Of a stretch of DNA of 64,000 bases, positions 8,757 to 17,179 are shown one piece after another. The first letter of the stretch is position 1. Every line of letters begins with the position of its first letter. A program made the position numbers and the translations under genes. The notes below the pieces were generated by a model. That model saw only the letters and a program-made list of their open reading frames with translations. It was not told the origin of the DNA and did no database searches. The DNA comes from Chitinibacter bivalviorum. Lineage in GTDB: Bacteria; Pseudomonadota; Gammaproteobacteria; Burkholderiales; Chitinibacteraceae. Location of the stretch: assembly GCF_013403565.1 (NCBI RefSeq), contig NZ_CP058627.1:1178001-1242000 (forward strand), in the 5' to 3' direction.

Positions 8757-9698
8757 TTAATACTTAGTTGTAGCGATATACATCCCTTTATTTTGTAAAA
8801 AGAATACATCAGTAGTCGGGTATCGCAGACGCCAGCGCAATTCACGCTTCGCACGCTGATTGGCAATTTGGCGCGATTCATTTAAGTAAGACAGCATCAC
8901 GGGCGAGAGCTGTTGCTGTGCCTGAGCTCGACTAATTCGGCCCACTCGCGGCAGACCCGTAAAGTCGGCTACTTGATCAAACCAGGTACTCATAGCGTGT
9001 GGCTCATCATCGACGATGTTATAAGCGCGCTGCGGCAAACCGCGAAACAGCGCCAAGCACACTGCGCGAGCCAAATCATCCGCGTGGATATGATTGCTAA
9101 CACTGTCTTCCGTGACAATCAGCCCCGGGTCGCCACGCTCGATGCGCGCAGTGGGCAGGCGATCTAGCGCATAAATCCCCGGCGCACGCACAATGCTAAT
9201 TTGCGTGGCTGACGCTTGTAGAGACTGGCTAATACTCCAATGGCGCAATTGCCTTTCAGCCGAAATCCGCCGCAAAGCGCGTGCGGTCGTCGCGCACTGC
9301 GGGCTGGTTTCATCAATCCACACGCCTTGGTGATCTCCATAAATGCCACTAGTACTGATGTAGACGGCGCGACGCGGAGGCTGTGATAAAATTGCGCGAT
9401 GCTGTTGAGCACCTCTTGGCCTTGAAATGGCAGCAAGTAGTTTTTTAGTTCGTGCATCACCCTGCCCCTCGCCGGGCGGCGCGCTGTGAATGAGGTAATC
9501 TGCGATGCCCGCAATCCTCTTCAAACTACCACGCTGATCGAGATCGGCAATAATAGGATGCACCCCCAGGGTAAGCAACTGAATTGCTTTCTCTGCACTG
9601 CGTACAGTGGCATACACCGTAAAGCGTTGCGTCAACCAAGGCAAAGCCCGCTGCACAACATCGCCACAACCAATAATTAACAAGCGTTTTTTTCGCAC
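8757..9698 (-). CDS. NAD(P)-binding epimerase/reductase, extended SDR (YeeZ-like)
   Basis: A Rossmann-fold protein with the N-terminal nucleotide motif LLIIGCGDVVQRALPWL and the segments SAPPGEGQGDARTKKLL, VYISTSGIYGDHQGVWIDETSP and RAPGIYALDRLP, typical of extended SDR proteins related to YeeZ. YxxxK is replaced by RxxxAE (RRISAERQL), as in several non-classical members. I place the start at the GTG at 9698 (313 residues), since the earlier codon at 9737 would overlap the next divergent gene. The substrate is unknown. Confidence 0.75.
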   Translation of the reverse strand: MRKKRLLIIGCGDVVQRALPWLTQRFTVYATVRSAEKAIQLLTLGVHPIIADLDQRGSLKRIAGIADYLIHSAPPGEGQGDARTKKLLAAISRPRGAQQHRAILSQPPRRAVYISTSGIYGDHQGVWIDETSPQCATTARALRRISAERQLRHWSISQSLQASATQISIVRAPGIYALDRLPTARIERGDPGLIVTEDSVSNHIHADDLARAVCLALFRGLPQRAYNIVDDEPHAMSTWFDQVADFTGLPRVGRISRAQAQQQLSPVMLSYLNESRQIANQRAKRELRWRLRYPTTDVFFLQNKGMYIATTKY

Positions 9699-9717
9699 AA
9701 GCCGGAAATCCAAAAGA

Positions 9718-10740
9718 ATGAGCAAGCAACTTATCATCGAACCTTCAGGTCAGCAACTGAGTGTCTTTGACGACGAAACCCTGCTGGATGCCGCCATGCG
9801 CGAAGGCTTTAACATGCCTTATGGCTGCAAAAACGGCTCATGCGGCGCATGCAAGGGCAAAGTTTTGCAAGGTGAGGTTAGCCATGGCGATCACTCGGAA
9901 ACCGCGCTGACGCACGCCGAAATGGAAAAAGGCATGGCGCTTTTTTGCTGCGCCAAACCCATCAGCGACAGCGTCAGCATCGAATGCCGCGAAATCGCTG
10001 CCACCAAAGACATTCAAATCAAAACGCTGCCCACGCGCATCGAAAAAATCGACAAGGTTTCGCACGATGTCGCGATTTTGACCCTCAAACTGCCGTCGAC
10101 CGAGAAGCTAGCCTTTTTGGCGGGTCAATATATCGATATTCACACTAAAACCGGCAAAAAACGCAGCTTCTCCATCGCCAATGCCCCACATCAGGAAGGA
10201 TTTATCGAGCTGCATATTCGTCATGTCCCGGGCGGCGAGTTTTCAGGCTACGTATGGGAAACCATGAAAGAGCGCGAAATATTCCGCTTCACCGGCCCGC
10301 TCGGCTCATTTTTCTTGCGCGAAGACAGTGACAAACCGATTATCCTGCTCGCGACAGGCACCGGCTTTGCCCCGATCAAAGGCATTGTCGAGCACGCTCT
10401 GAAAAACAATATTCAGCGAGAAATCGTGCTCTATTGGGGATGTCGCTCGCTTGAAGATCTATACCTGCCACACATTCCATCGCAATGGCAGCAACAACAC
10501 CCCAATATCAGCTTTATACCGGTGCTCTCTGAACCGAAAGTGCAAGATCAATGGCAAGGCCGAACTGGCCTCGTTCATGAAGCGGTAATGGCGGATTTTA
10601 GTAGTCTAAAACATTACCAAGTCTACGCCTGCGGCGCCCCCGTGATGGTCGAAGCGGCCTTCAAACACTTTGTAAGCCGCGGACTACCCGAAGAAGAATT
10701 CTTTTCAGACGCTTTTTTTAGCAGTAAAGACTTAAAATAA
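9718..10740 (+). CDS. CDP-glucoseen-reductase-type 2Fe-2S/FAD oxidoreductase
   Basis: 340 residues. The N-terminal plant-type 2Fe-2S ferredoxin domain has the cluster motif CKNGSCGACKG and a fourth Cys in FCCAKP; the FAD-binding domain has RSFSIANAP; the NAD(P)H domain has LLATGTGFAPIKGI, then YWGCRSLEDLY and YACGAPVMVEA. This is the AscD/phenol-hydroxylase-reductase layout, commonly annotated in betaproteobacteria as CDP-6-deoxy-delta-3,4-glucoseen reductase. Its electron acceptor is unknown, and no dideoxysugar genes lie nearby. ATG at 9718 is chosen as the first codon giving the ferredoxin start. Confidence 0.88.
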   Translation: MSKQLIIEPSGQQLSVFDDETLLDAAMREGFNMPYGCKNGSCGACKGKVLQGEVSHGDHSETALTHAEMEKGMALFCCAKPISDSVSIECREIAATKDIQIKTLPTRIEKIDKVSHDVAILTLKLPSTEKLAFLAGQYIDIHTKTGKKRSFSIANAPHQEGFIELHIRHVPGGEFSGYVWETMKEREIFRFTGPLGSFFLREDSDKPIILLATGTGFAPIKGIVEHALKNNIQREIVLYWGCRSLEDLYLPHIPSQWQQQHPNISFIPVLSEPKVQDQWQGRTGLVHEAVMADFSSLKHYQVYACGAPVMVEAAFKHFVSRGLPEEEFFSDAFFSSKDLK

Positions 10741-10752
10741 ACGACCCAATGC

Positions 10753-10780
10753 TTGCGCATTTCAAAAAATGGTGTAGAAT
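10753..10780 (+). promoter_or_regulatory. Promoter of tRNA-Thr
   Basis: TTGCGC (10753-10758), 16-base spacer, TAGAAT (10775-10780), 12 bases before the mature tRNA. Confidence 0.7.
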
Positions 10781-10792
10781 GCGCATCTCTTA

Positions 10793-10868
10793 GCCGATGT
10801 AGCTCAGTTGGTAGAGCACCTGACTTGTAATCAGGGGGTCGCGAGTTCGATTCCTGCCGTCGGCACCA
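10793..10868 (+). tRNA. tRNA-Thr (anticodon TGT)
   Basis: 76-nt tRNA including encoded CCA. The acceptor stem GCCGATG/CGTCGGC, D-arm AGCTCAGTTGGTAGAGC, anticodon stem CTGA/TCAG with loop CTTGTAA (anticodon TGT) and T-arm GAGTTCGATTC are all present. Confidence 0.96.
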
Positions 10869-10875
10869 AGAATAT

Positions 10876-10910
10876 AAGGGTTCCAGCTTTTTAGCTGGAA
10901 CCCTTTTTTT
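10876..10910 (+). terminator. Intrinsic terminator of tRNA-Thr
   Basis: A 13-bp perfect stem (10876-10888 with 10893-10905), TTTT loop and a T tract. It insulates the EPS operon from tRNA transcription. Confidence 0.95.
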
Positions 10911-10979
10911 CGTTCCTACCCCAAAACATCATTTTTTGGTTACATTTTTGGCCACAGTTGCCGCTGCCTAGCGGGTACG

Positions 10980-11023
10980 TTTCACAATCTCGCCACCATT
11001 CGCCTCCTCAGATGCACTTTAAT
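10980..11023 (+). promoter_or_regulatory. EPS-type promoter A (before the flippase/H-NOX operon)
   Basis: TTTCACA (10980-10986), N7, CACCATT (10994-11000), 17-base spacer, TTTAAT (11018-11023). The two half-sites (CACAATCT, CACCATTC) repeat with an 11-bp period where the -35 box should be. The same layout with the same 17-bp spacing recurs at 19022, 29725, 32164 and 37525. The operon it drives encodes an OmpR-type regulator, so autoregulation is plausible. Confidence 0.7.
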
Positions 11024-11049
11024 GAGCTTAAGCCTCGGAGGAGTACATC

Positions 11050-12564
11050 ATGCACACTGGTTTTCATCGCGCGGCACTTGAGAGTATTCTTGCCAAGGTA
11101 TTGTATTTGTTGAGCCGCCTTGCCATACCCCCAATGGTTTTAACACAGGTGGGCCTACCAGAATATGGTCTCTGGTCGATTGCTTTTGTTTTGGTTGGTT
11201 ATTTGGGTTTATCGGTATCCGGCCTGGCTACGGTGTATGTGCGTGAAATTGCGCGTGCCTACGAGCGACAAGATGCTTTATATGCAAGCGGAATGCTCAG
11301 CACAGGCGTTGCTCTAGCGTTATTTTTGGGTGGCGGATTTTGCCTTGGTCTGAGTCTTTGCACGCCTTGGATCTTGAAATCATTTGCCGTCTCACCCGCT
11401 TTGTATCAATTAGCCACGCTCCTCATTGGCGTGACGACCTTGGTTTTTCTCGCCGATTTAACACTCGGGGCGTGGGGCTATGTGCTGCACGGCTTAAATC
11501 GGGTCAATGAACAGCAGCGAATTTGGGTTGCGAGTTTTATGCTCGAATGGGTCATTATTGCCAGCATGCTGTATCTGGGCTTGGGCATGACCGCGCTGCT
11601 TGGTGGGTTTTTATTGCGCTATATCTTCTCAATTTGCTGCGCTTGGTGGCGAGTAAAGAGCATCTGGCCCGAATTGAAGATGCACCCTCGCCATATCAAT
11701 CAACTATATCTCAAGCCTTTTCTTCACTTTGGCCTCAAAAGCCAACTCAGCGATGGCTTGGCCATGATTTTGCATTCGGCCGACCGTATCTTGGCGGGGA
11801 TCAGCTTTGGCAGCGCATCGACTGCGATACTCGATTTGGGCAGTAAATTACCTGCGACCGCGATTTCGATTTCATCAGGCATTAGTTTGGTGGTGTTACC
11901 CCGCTCAGCCTGCATGAATGAAGCACAGTTGGCCGAGTTTTACCCCAAAGCCTTACGACTATCGGTGTTTTCTTTACTATTCATTATGCCCCTACTGGTC
12001 GCTTGCGCTCCAGCGATTAGCTTAGCTTGGCTGGGCCTGCGCCCAGAATCTCACCTAATTGTGCAAACGTTGCTCTGGGTTACACCCGCTTGGCATTTGC
12101 ATACGCTGACGGGTTGTGCCTCTAGCGCTTTACGCGGTCAAGGTCAGTTAAGGCTTGAGTTTGTTTATCACGGCTTACGTGCTATCGCGCTAGGCTTGGT
12201 TTTTTATCTCAGTACCAGCCTTGCCCATTTTATTGCGCTATTTGCGATCGGAAGCGCTTGTTCGGCGCTGTGTTATTTATTCCTAGCCAGCCACCGACTG
12301 TCGATGTCATCTGGGCAGATTTTCAAGCAAGCCCTATTCCCACTTGGGCTTTGCTACAGCGCCGCATATTCTCTGGTTTTGTTATGGCCTTGGCACCTCA
12401 TTAATAATCGCCATATGGCCCTACTGGAGCTACTGCAAATGAGCAGTCTATTCACCCTGCTGCTTGCTGGCTTAAGCTGGTTGATCATCCTAAAACCTCA
12501 CGAAAAAACTTGGCTCTCCAACCTAGCCGCCAAGCTTTTCAAACACGAGGTGAGCCATGCTTAA
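11050..12564 (+). CDS. Wzx-type polysaccharide flippase
   Basis: A 504-residue integral membrane protein with about 12-14 hydrophobic segments, of the oligosaccharide flippase (MVF/MATE-like) superfamily. It should move undecaprenyl-linked EPS repeat units across the inner membrane. It starts the first EPS operon, with GGAGG 7 bases ahead of ATG, and overlaps the next gene by 8 bases. Assignment rests on overall hydropathy and segments such as the LILQVGLPEYGLWSIAF-like N-terminal pattern (here LTQVGLPEYGLWSIAF), which is typical of flippases. Confidence 0.85.
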   Translation: MHTGFHRAALESILAKVLYLLSRLAIPPMVLTQVGLPEYGLWSIAFVLVGYLGLSVSGLATVYVREIARAYERQDALYASGMLSTGVALALFLGGGFCLGLSLCTPWILKSFAVSPALYQLATLLIGVTTLVFLADLTLGAWGYVLHGLNRVNEQQRIWVASFMLEWVIIASMLYLGLGMTALLGGFLLRYIFSICCAWWRVKSIWPELKMHPRHINQLYLKPFLHFGLKSQLSDGLAMILHSADRILAGISFGSASTAILDLGSKLPATAISISSGISLVVLPRSACMNEAQLAEFYPKALRLSVFSLLFIMPLLVACAPAISLAWLGLRPESHLIVQTLLWVTPAWHLHTLTGCASSALRGQGQLRLEFVYHGLRAIALGLVFYLSTSLAHFIALFAIGSACSALCYLFLASHRLSMSSGQIFKQALFPLGLCYSAAYSLVLLWPWHLINNRHMALLELLQMSSLFTLLLAGLSWLIILKPHEKTWLSNLAAKLFKHEVSHA

Positions 12565-13543
12565 ATCCATTTTTTGCCTGCTGTTGTGCTGTTGCTGTTT
12601 GGGCTGCAGTCATATGCCAGACAATATCCCCAGCAACACTAGCGCGTTCCAGCCAGCCCAGAAATCGGAACAAATCGATTATGCCAGCCCCGAAGCTTTG
12701 GCCGAGCTCGAGCGTGGCGGAGACATGGTTTATCGTCTCGCGGAAGGCGATACGCTGCAAATCACGGTGTGGAATCGACCCGAATTATCTGGCAAACAAT
12801 TGCTCGGCCCGGATGGGCGCTTGACCATACCACTAGCGGGCACCATGAAACTCAATGGTGAAACCCGTGAAACCGCCGCGCAACAAATCGGTACAGCCCT
12901 CACCCCGTATATCCGTAAACCCGCCGTTTTTGTTGGCGTTGATCAATATACTGGCAATAGAGTCACGGTACTAGGTCGGGTACAAAACCCAGGCGTGCAA
13001 CAATTTGACAAGCCCCCCACCCTGCTCGAAGCATTAGCGCGCGCGGGGTCATTACCTGTGATCGACAAGCAAGCGACGCTAACGAGGGTAGCCGTCTTTC
13101 GTGGCCGTGACCGCATTATTTGGGTCGATTTGAAAAAGCTACTCAACCGAGGTGAGCTGGCCTACAACATCCGTCTCAAACCTAATGATCTGGTTTATAT
13201 CCCCGACTCATTTGACACTTTGGTGTATGTATTGGGCGCAGTTCATAAGCCTGGCGCTTATCGCCTTACACCGGATATGTCCTTAATGGATGCGCTGTCG
13301 CAGGCGGGCGGACCCAATGACGACGCAGCACCCGAGAAAATCGCCATCTACCGCCCCAGCAAGCAAGCCAATGAAAGTACGCCGCTGCACACTTTGCTCA
13401 ACCGCGACAGAATGGTGAATTTCGCCCTCGAAGAAGGCGACGTGGTTTTTGTACCCAAAAGTGGTGTAGCCGAAGCGGGTTATGTTATTCGGCAACTGAT
13501 CCCGGGATTGTCCATACTAACTTTAGGATTGAGCGCGCTCTAA
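12557..13543 (+). CDS. Wza-type polysaccharide export outer-membrane lipoprotein
   Basis: 328 residues. A short N-terminal signal rich in Cys (CLLLCCCCLGC) ends with a probable lipidated Cys17. The poly-export domain follows (YRLAEGDTLQITVWNRPELSG and DGRLTIPLAGTMKLNGET), then two SLBB-type segments (VTVLGRVQNPGVQQF; VYVLGAVHKPGAYRL). The protein should form the outer-membrane exit pore for EPS. It ends in a hydrophobic stretch (LIPGLSILTLGLSAL) resembling the amphipathic C-terminal helix of Wza. It overlaps the flippase gene and precedes H-NOX by 9 bases. Confidence 0.88.
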   Translation: MLKSIFCLLLCCCCLGCSHMPDNIPSNTSAFQPAQKSEQIDYASPEALAELERGGDMVYRLAEGDTLQITVWNRPELSGKQLLGPDGRLTIPLAGTMKLNGETRETAAQQIGTALTPYIRKPAVFVGVDQYTGNRVTVLGRVQNPGVQQFDKPPTLLEALARAGSLPVIDKQATLTRVAVFRGRDRIIWVDLKKLLNRGELAYNIRLKPNDLVYIPDSFDTLVYVLGAVHKPGAYRLTPDMSLMDALSQAGGPNDDAAPEKIAIYRPSKQANESTPLHTLLNRDRMVNFALEEGDVVFVPKSGVAEAGYVIRQLIPGLSILTLGLSAL

Positions 13544-13552
13544 GGAGGCAAT

Positions 13553-14098
13553 ATGTACGGCGTCGTCAATAAAACACTGCAGGAAATGGTTTGCGCCAAG
13601 TATGGTGAGAGTAGCTGGCAACAAATATTGCATCACATCGGCATGGCAGATGAAATATTTTTATCGAGTGAAGCCTACCCTGACGCGACCACTTACGCCC
13701 TCGTTGGAGCAACATCCGCCATTACCGATTTACCAGCCGAGCAGCTGCTAGAGCAATTTGGCCGTTACTGGGTCATGGAAACAGGGCAACGCAGCTACGG
13801 CCATTTACTCAAAGCAGGCGGCGACAATTTGCAAGATTTCTTGGTTAACTTGCCCAATTTTCATGCGCGAATATTCCTGATTTACCCCAATCTACAGCCT
13901 CCAGAGTTTTTATGTATGCCCGAAGGCAATCATAAAGTAATCGTAAAATATTACTCGCACCGCCCAGGTCTAGCGCCTTTTGTAATTGGCCTACTCAAAG
14001 GCGTTGGGGAATTATTTGAAACAACAGTGACGGTGGTGCAAACCCAAGCACGTCAAACACAAAGTGATTTTGATGAGTTTTTGGTGGAATGGGGCTAA
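13553..14098 (+). CDS. H-NOX haem nitric oxide sensor
   Basis: A 181-residue stand-alone H-NOX (HNOB) domain, the normal length. Haem-binding features seen: proximal His104 in LPNFHARIFLIYP, Pro117, and the propionate-binding YxSxR motif at Tyr133-Ser135-Arg137. Aligning with the well-studied thermophilic H-NOX by a constant +2 offset puts Pro142 where that protein has the O2-stabilising Tyr140, so this one should bind NO rather than O2. Perfect ribosome site AAGGAGG. It sits between the wza-like gene and the HNOBA-phosphatase, its likely partner. Confidence 0.93.
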   Translation: MYGVVNKTLQEMVCAKYGESSWQQILHHIGMADEIFLSSEAYPDATTYALVGATSAITDLPAEQLLEQFGRYWVMETGQRSYGHLLKAGGDNLQDFLVNLPNFHARIFLIYPNLQPPEFLCMPEGNHKVIVKYYSHRPGLAPFVIGLLKGVGELFETTVTVVQTQARQTQSDFDEFLVEWG

Positions 14099-14100
14099 GC

Positions 14101-16140
14101 ATGTCCAGCGAGTTATTACAGCTACCGGCAAGCGCTTTCCCTTTTTATTTTCGACTCGACCGCGCCCTAACAATTCATTCTTATGGCGTCACTTTGCCTC
14201 GTACCATTCCAAATATTGCTATTGGACAAAATTGGAACGAAGTTCTGAGTCAAGTGCGCCCCAGCACCGCCATCGAACAGGTGTGGAGCACCCCTTCAGA
14301 AATACAATCGCGCACCTTGTATGTTTTTCGTGCGCTGAGTAATGGGCTATTATTTCGCGGCCAACTGTTATTTGATGAACTGACCGACACACTGCTATTT
14401 CTAGGCTCACCATGGCTCAATGATCCAGCGCAATTACCTAAATTTGGTTTATCACTGAATGATTTTGCCATTCATGATGCGAGTACCGATTTATTGCAGG
14501 TTATTCAAGACTTGAAAAACTCCCTGCACGAAAGCCGCGACATTGCCGCTCAATTTCAAAAACAACGCGCCCTACTCCACAACATTTTAAAAACAGCCCC
14601 CGACGCAATTATCACGACGGATGCCAACGGCAATATCGAAAGCTTCAATCCTGCGGCGCAAATCATGTTTGGCTGGGAAGAATACGAAGTGCATGGGCAA
14701 AATGTTTCGCTGTTAACCGCAGCAGACTATACGGCCGCCCACCAAGCCCACATGGAAACAGCGGCTGAACGCGTTTTTACGCCCAATTTTAATCGTCGAC
14801 GAGAAGTCATGGCACGGCGACGCAATCTCGAAGAATTTCCGGCTGAAATATCATTAAGTAGTTTACAAGTCAGCACTGAGCTGCATTTCACTGGCATTAT
14901 TCGTGATATCAGTGAGCGTAAAGCGCAGCAGATTGCCCTCGCCGCGGCACGCGAACGAGAGCTCCAACTGGGGCACGACATTCAACAATCGCTGTTGTTT
15001 GGTACGCCATTGAGCCTAAGGGGCCTTGAAATTTCGGCATTTACACAGCCATCGCAGGGCATCGATGGTGATTTTTTCGATTTCTTCACCCTCGGCGATC
15101 AATGTTTGGATGTGTTTACTGGTGACGTGATGGGTAAAGGCGTCGTGGCGGCGATGATCGGCGCAGCCTTAAAAAGCCAATATAACCGCACCATGGCTGA
15201 GTTATTGGGCGCAAGTCTTGGACAACCGCCCGACACCGATCAAATTATCAATCGTGTCCACACTCGCGTCACACCCGAGTTACAGCGCCTGGAGTCTTTT
15301 GTAACCTTGATTTTTGCGCGGGTTGAATTGGCGCTAAATCGCATTCGCTATATCAATGCAGGTCACCCAGAAGGCCTCATCTTTACCAAAGACGGAAATA
15401 TTCTTTCATTAACTGGCGATTATTTACCCCTTGGCGTTGACGACAAAGAGCAATATTCAGCGATCGATGTCCCGTTTTATCCTGGCGATTTTTTGTTGTT
15501 GTTTTCTGATGGAGTCAGCGAAGCGCGTAATGCGCATTTTGAATTACTGGGTGTTGAGCCTGTTATACAGCTAGTACAACAACTCAAAGCGGCACACATC
15601 CCACCTGCGATCATTTTGCAACGATTGCGTCAGCTTGTTGACGCGCATGAATCTTCACATCGTCGCTCAGACGATTTCACCGCTATTGGTATTTATCGTC
15701 ATGACACGACATTACCGAGTAGCCGAGAGTTTATGCGCAAAATGAGTGTATTAAGCCCATTGCGGCACTGGTTGAGGGAGCAAATTAAGCTGAGCGAGCC
15801 TCAATTAGCCGCCATCGAATTGGCCGCAGTCGAGGTAGCCACCAATATCATTCGTCACGTGGCCATCACGCTGGCTGACACCCCATTTGTCGTGCATATC
15901 ATTGAGCATACAGACCAGCTTCTCATTGATTTTTATTATGTTGGGCAAGCTTTTGACCCAACTTTGGTACCCATGCCAGATTTTAGTGGCGGTCGTGAAG
16001 GTGGTTTTGGTCTTTACATCATTCGCCAATGCGTTGATGACGTGCACTACAGCACGCCAGCGGAAGACGTTAATCGCATTCGGCTGCATATTAAAAAAGA
16101 AAATACCGCAGCAGTGTCAATACCCAACATCTATAAATGA
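14101..16140 (+). CDS. HNOBA-PAS-PP2C phosphatase-HATPase partner-switching regulator
   Basis: 679 residues (a start at 14089 would add four). N-terminal HNOBA domain, about 10-145 (FPFYFRLD, LLFRGQLLF, LLFLGSPWLND, DFAIHD), the partner of H-NOX domains. PAS domain about 158-278 (LKTAPDAIITTDANGNIESFN). SpoIIE/PP2C phosphatase about 286-536 with metal-binding DGDFFDFF, TGDVMGKG, FSDGVSEARN and RSDDFTAIG intact. C-terminal RsbW-type kinase fold about 541-666 with N-box EVATNIIRHV and G-box GGFGLYIIRQ. Having both a phosphatase and a kinase on one chain resembles Vibrio SypE. Its likely substrate is the STAS protein at 37611. Confidence 0.9.
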   Translation: MSSELLQLPASAFPFYFRLDRALTIHSYGVTLPRTIPNIAIGQNWNEVLSQVRPSTAIEQVWSTPSEIQSRTLYVFRALSNGLLFRGQLLFDELTDTLLFLGSPWLNDPAQLPKFGLSLNDFAIHDASTDLLQVIQDLKNSLHESRDIAAQFQKQRALLHNILKTAPDAIITTDANGNIESFNPAAQIMFGWEEYEVHGQNVSLLTAADYTAAHQAHMETAAERVFTPNFNRRREVMARRRNLEEFPAEISLSSLQVSTELHFTGIIRDISERKAQQIALAAARERELQLGHDIQQSLLFGTPLSLRGLEISAFTQPSQGIDGDFFDFFTLGDQCLDVFTGDVMGKGVVAAMIGAALKSQYNRTMAELLGASLGQPPDTDQIINRVHTRVTPELQRLESFVTLIFARVELALNRIRYINAGHPEGLIFTKDGNILSLTGDYLPLGVDDKEQYSAIDVPFYPGDFLLLFSDGVSEARNAHFELLGVEPVIQLVQQLKAAHIPPAIILQRLRQLVDAHESSHRRSDDFTAIGIYRHDTTLPSSREFMRKMSVLSPLRHWLREQIKLSEPQLAAIELAAVEVATNIIRHVAITLADTPFVVHIIEHTDQLLIDFYYVGQAFDPTLVPMPDFSGGREGGFGLYIIRQCVDDVHYSTPAEDVNRIRLHIKKENTAAVSIPNIYK

Positions 16141-16169
16141 ACTATTCATAGCCAACTATCCTAATCAAT

Positions 16170-16862
16170 ATGTTCATTGCCATCGTTGAAGACGACCCGA
16201 TTCAGGCCGAGATGCTGGCGCTAACCTTAACAAGCGGTGGGCACGAATCACGCGTGTTTCATACCAGCCTCGCCTTCTTTGACGAGCTTAAAGGCACCCA
16301 TTTTGACCTGTTATTGCTGGACTGGAATCTACCTGATTACTCGGGCGGCATGATTATTAAATGGGTGCGTGAAAATATCGGCTGGCAAATCCCCATTATG
16401 GTTGCTACCGCCGTCGAAGAAGAGAGCAATGTCGTCGCCGCGCTCAAAGCGGGGGCCGACGATTATTTGATTAAACCCATTAAACCGCTAGAAATTCTGG
16501 CTCGAATTGACGTATTGGGGCGGCGCTTTAAATCGATCGCGCCGCAAATACTTCATCTTGGCGATTATGAAATCGACACTAGCCAACGCGCGATTCGAAA
16601 AATGGGCAATGAAATTGAATTAACGCAAAAAGAATTTGATCTGGCTCTGTATTTATTTCAGCACCCGGGCAAGCTCTTTTCTCGGATGAATTTACTGGAG
16701 AAAATCTGGGGTTTGCAAGTGGAAATTGACACTCGCACCGTGGATACCCACATCAGCCGCCTGCGCCGAAAGCTAGCGCTCGATGGCCAACTCAAATGGC
16801 AACTCACCTCGGTGTATGGCTATGGCTATCGCCTTGAAAGTGTTGAGATGGTTACGCCCTAG
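16170..16862 (+). CDS. OmpR/PhoB-family response regulator
   Basis: 230 residues. Receiver domain 1-120 with acidic pocket EDD (7-9), phospho-acceptor Asp51 (LLLLDWNLPD) and Lys102 (LIKPIKP). C-terminal winged helix about 130-225 with ELTQKEFDLALYLFQHPGKLFSR and DTRTVDTHISRLRRKL, ending in the YGYGYRLE wing. It is the best candidate to bind the 11-bp-period boxes at the EPS promoters. Its stop TAG shares CTAG with the stop of the convergent Hpt gene. No transmembrane kinase partner lies next to it. Confidence 0.93.
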   Translation: MFIAIVEDDPIQAEMLALTLTSGGHESRVFHTSLAFFDELKGTHFDLLLLDWNLPDYSGGMIIKWVRENIGWQIPIMVATAVEEESNVVAALKAGADDYLIKPIKPLEILARIDVLGRRFKSIAPQILHLGDYEIDTSQRAIRKMGNEIELTQKEFDLALYLFQHPGKLFSRMNLLEKIWGLQVEIDTRTVDTHISRLRRKLALDGQLKWQLTSVYGYGYRLESVEMVTP

Positions 16863-17179
16863 ACCGATTCAATCCATGGCTGCAATGGGGCAAACCAATC
16901 ATCTGGCAGCGGCTCGCCCACGGGTAATTGCTTGAGTTGCAGCTCAACGGACCGCGCCGCCGTTGCCAGCCCATCAAAACCCAAAGAACCGGCCGCCCCC
17001 GCAAGACGATGCAACTCATCCATGACCTCATCCATCATTTGCGCATCATAGTGCCAGCCCGAGACCGAGTTGGCATTGGCACGCAAGATCAGCGCTATAC
17101 GCTCAGGCAGGCCATGATAAAATTTAACCTTTAAGTCTTGCAGACCAGCAGCGAATGCAGCCTCATCAAACTGCGCCAT
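16859..17179 (-). CDS. Hpt phosphotransfer protein
   Basis: A 106-residue histidine phosphotransfer domain with His57 in ELHRLAGAAGSLGF, the core Hpt motif. The start at 17179 is chosen for the GGAGGTGC site before it; it overlaps the response regulator gene upstream by 14 bases. Likely a relay between the REC-kinase pair (17166-19009) and another receiver, for example the OmpR-type regulator encoded convergently. Confidence 0.85.
   Translation of the reverse strand: MAQFDEAAFAAGLQDLKVKFYHGLPERIALILRANANSVSGWHYDAQMMDEVMDELHRLAGAAGSLGFDGLATAARSVELQLKQLPVGEPLPDDWFAPLQPWIESV

Noticed and set aside
9607..9717. Upstream extension of the ferredoxin-reductase gene (start at 9607)
   Set aside because: It overlaps the divergent epimerase gene and adds residues not seen in the ferredoxin fold; the ATG at 9718 fits better.
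10955..10975. Possible sigma-54 promoter upstream of the flippase (TTGGCCACAGTTGCC)
   Set aside because: Only 8 bases separate GG and GC where 10 are required.
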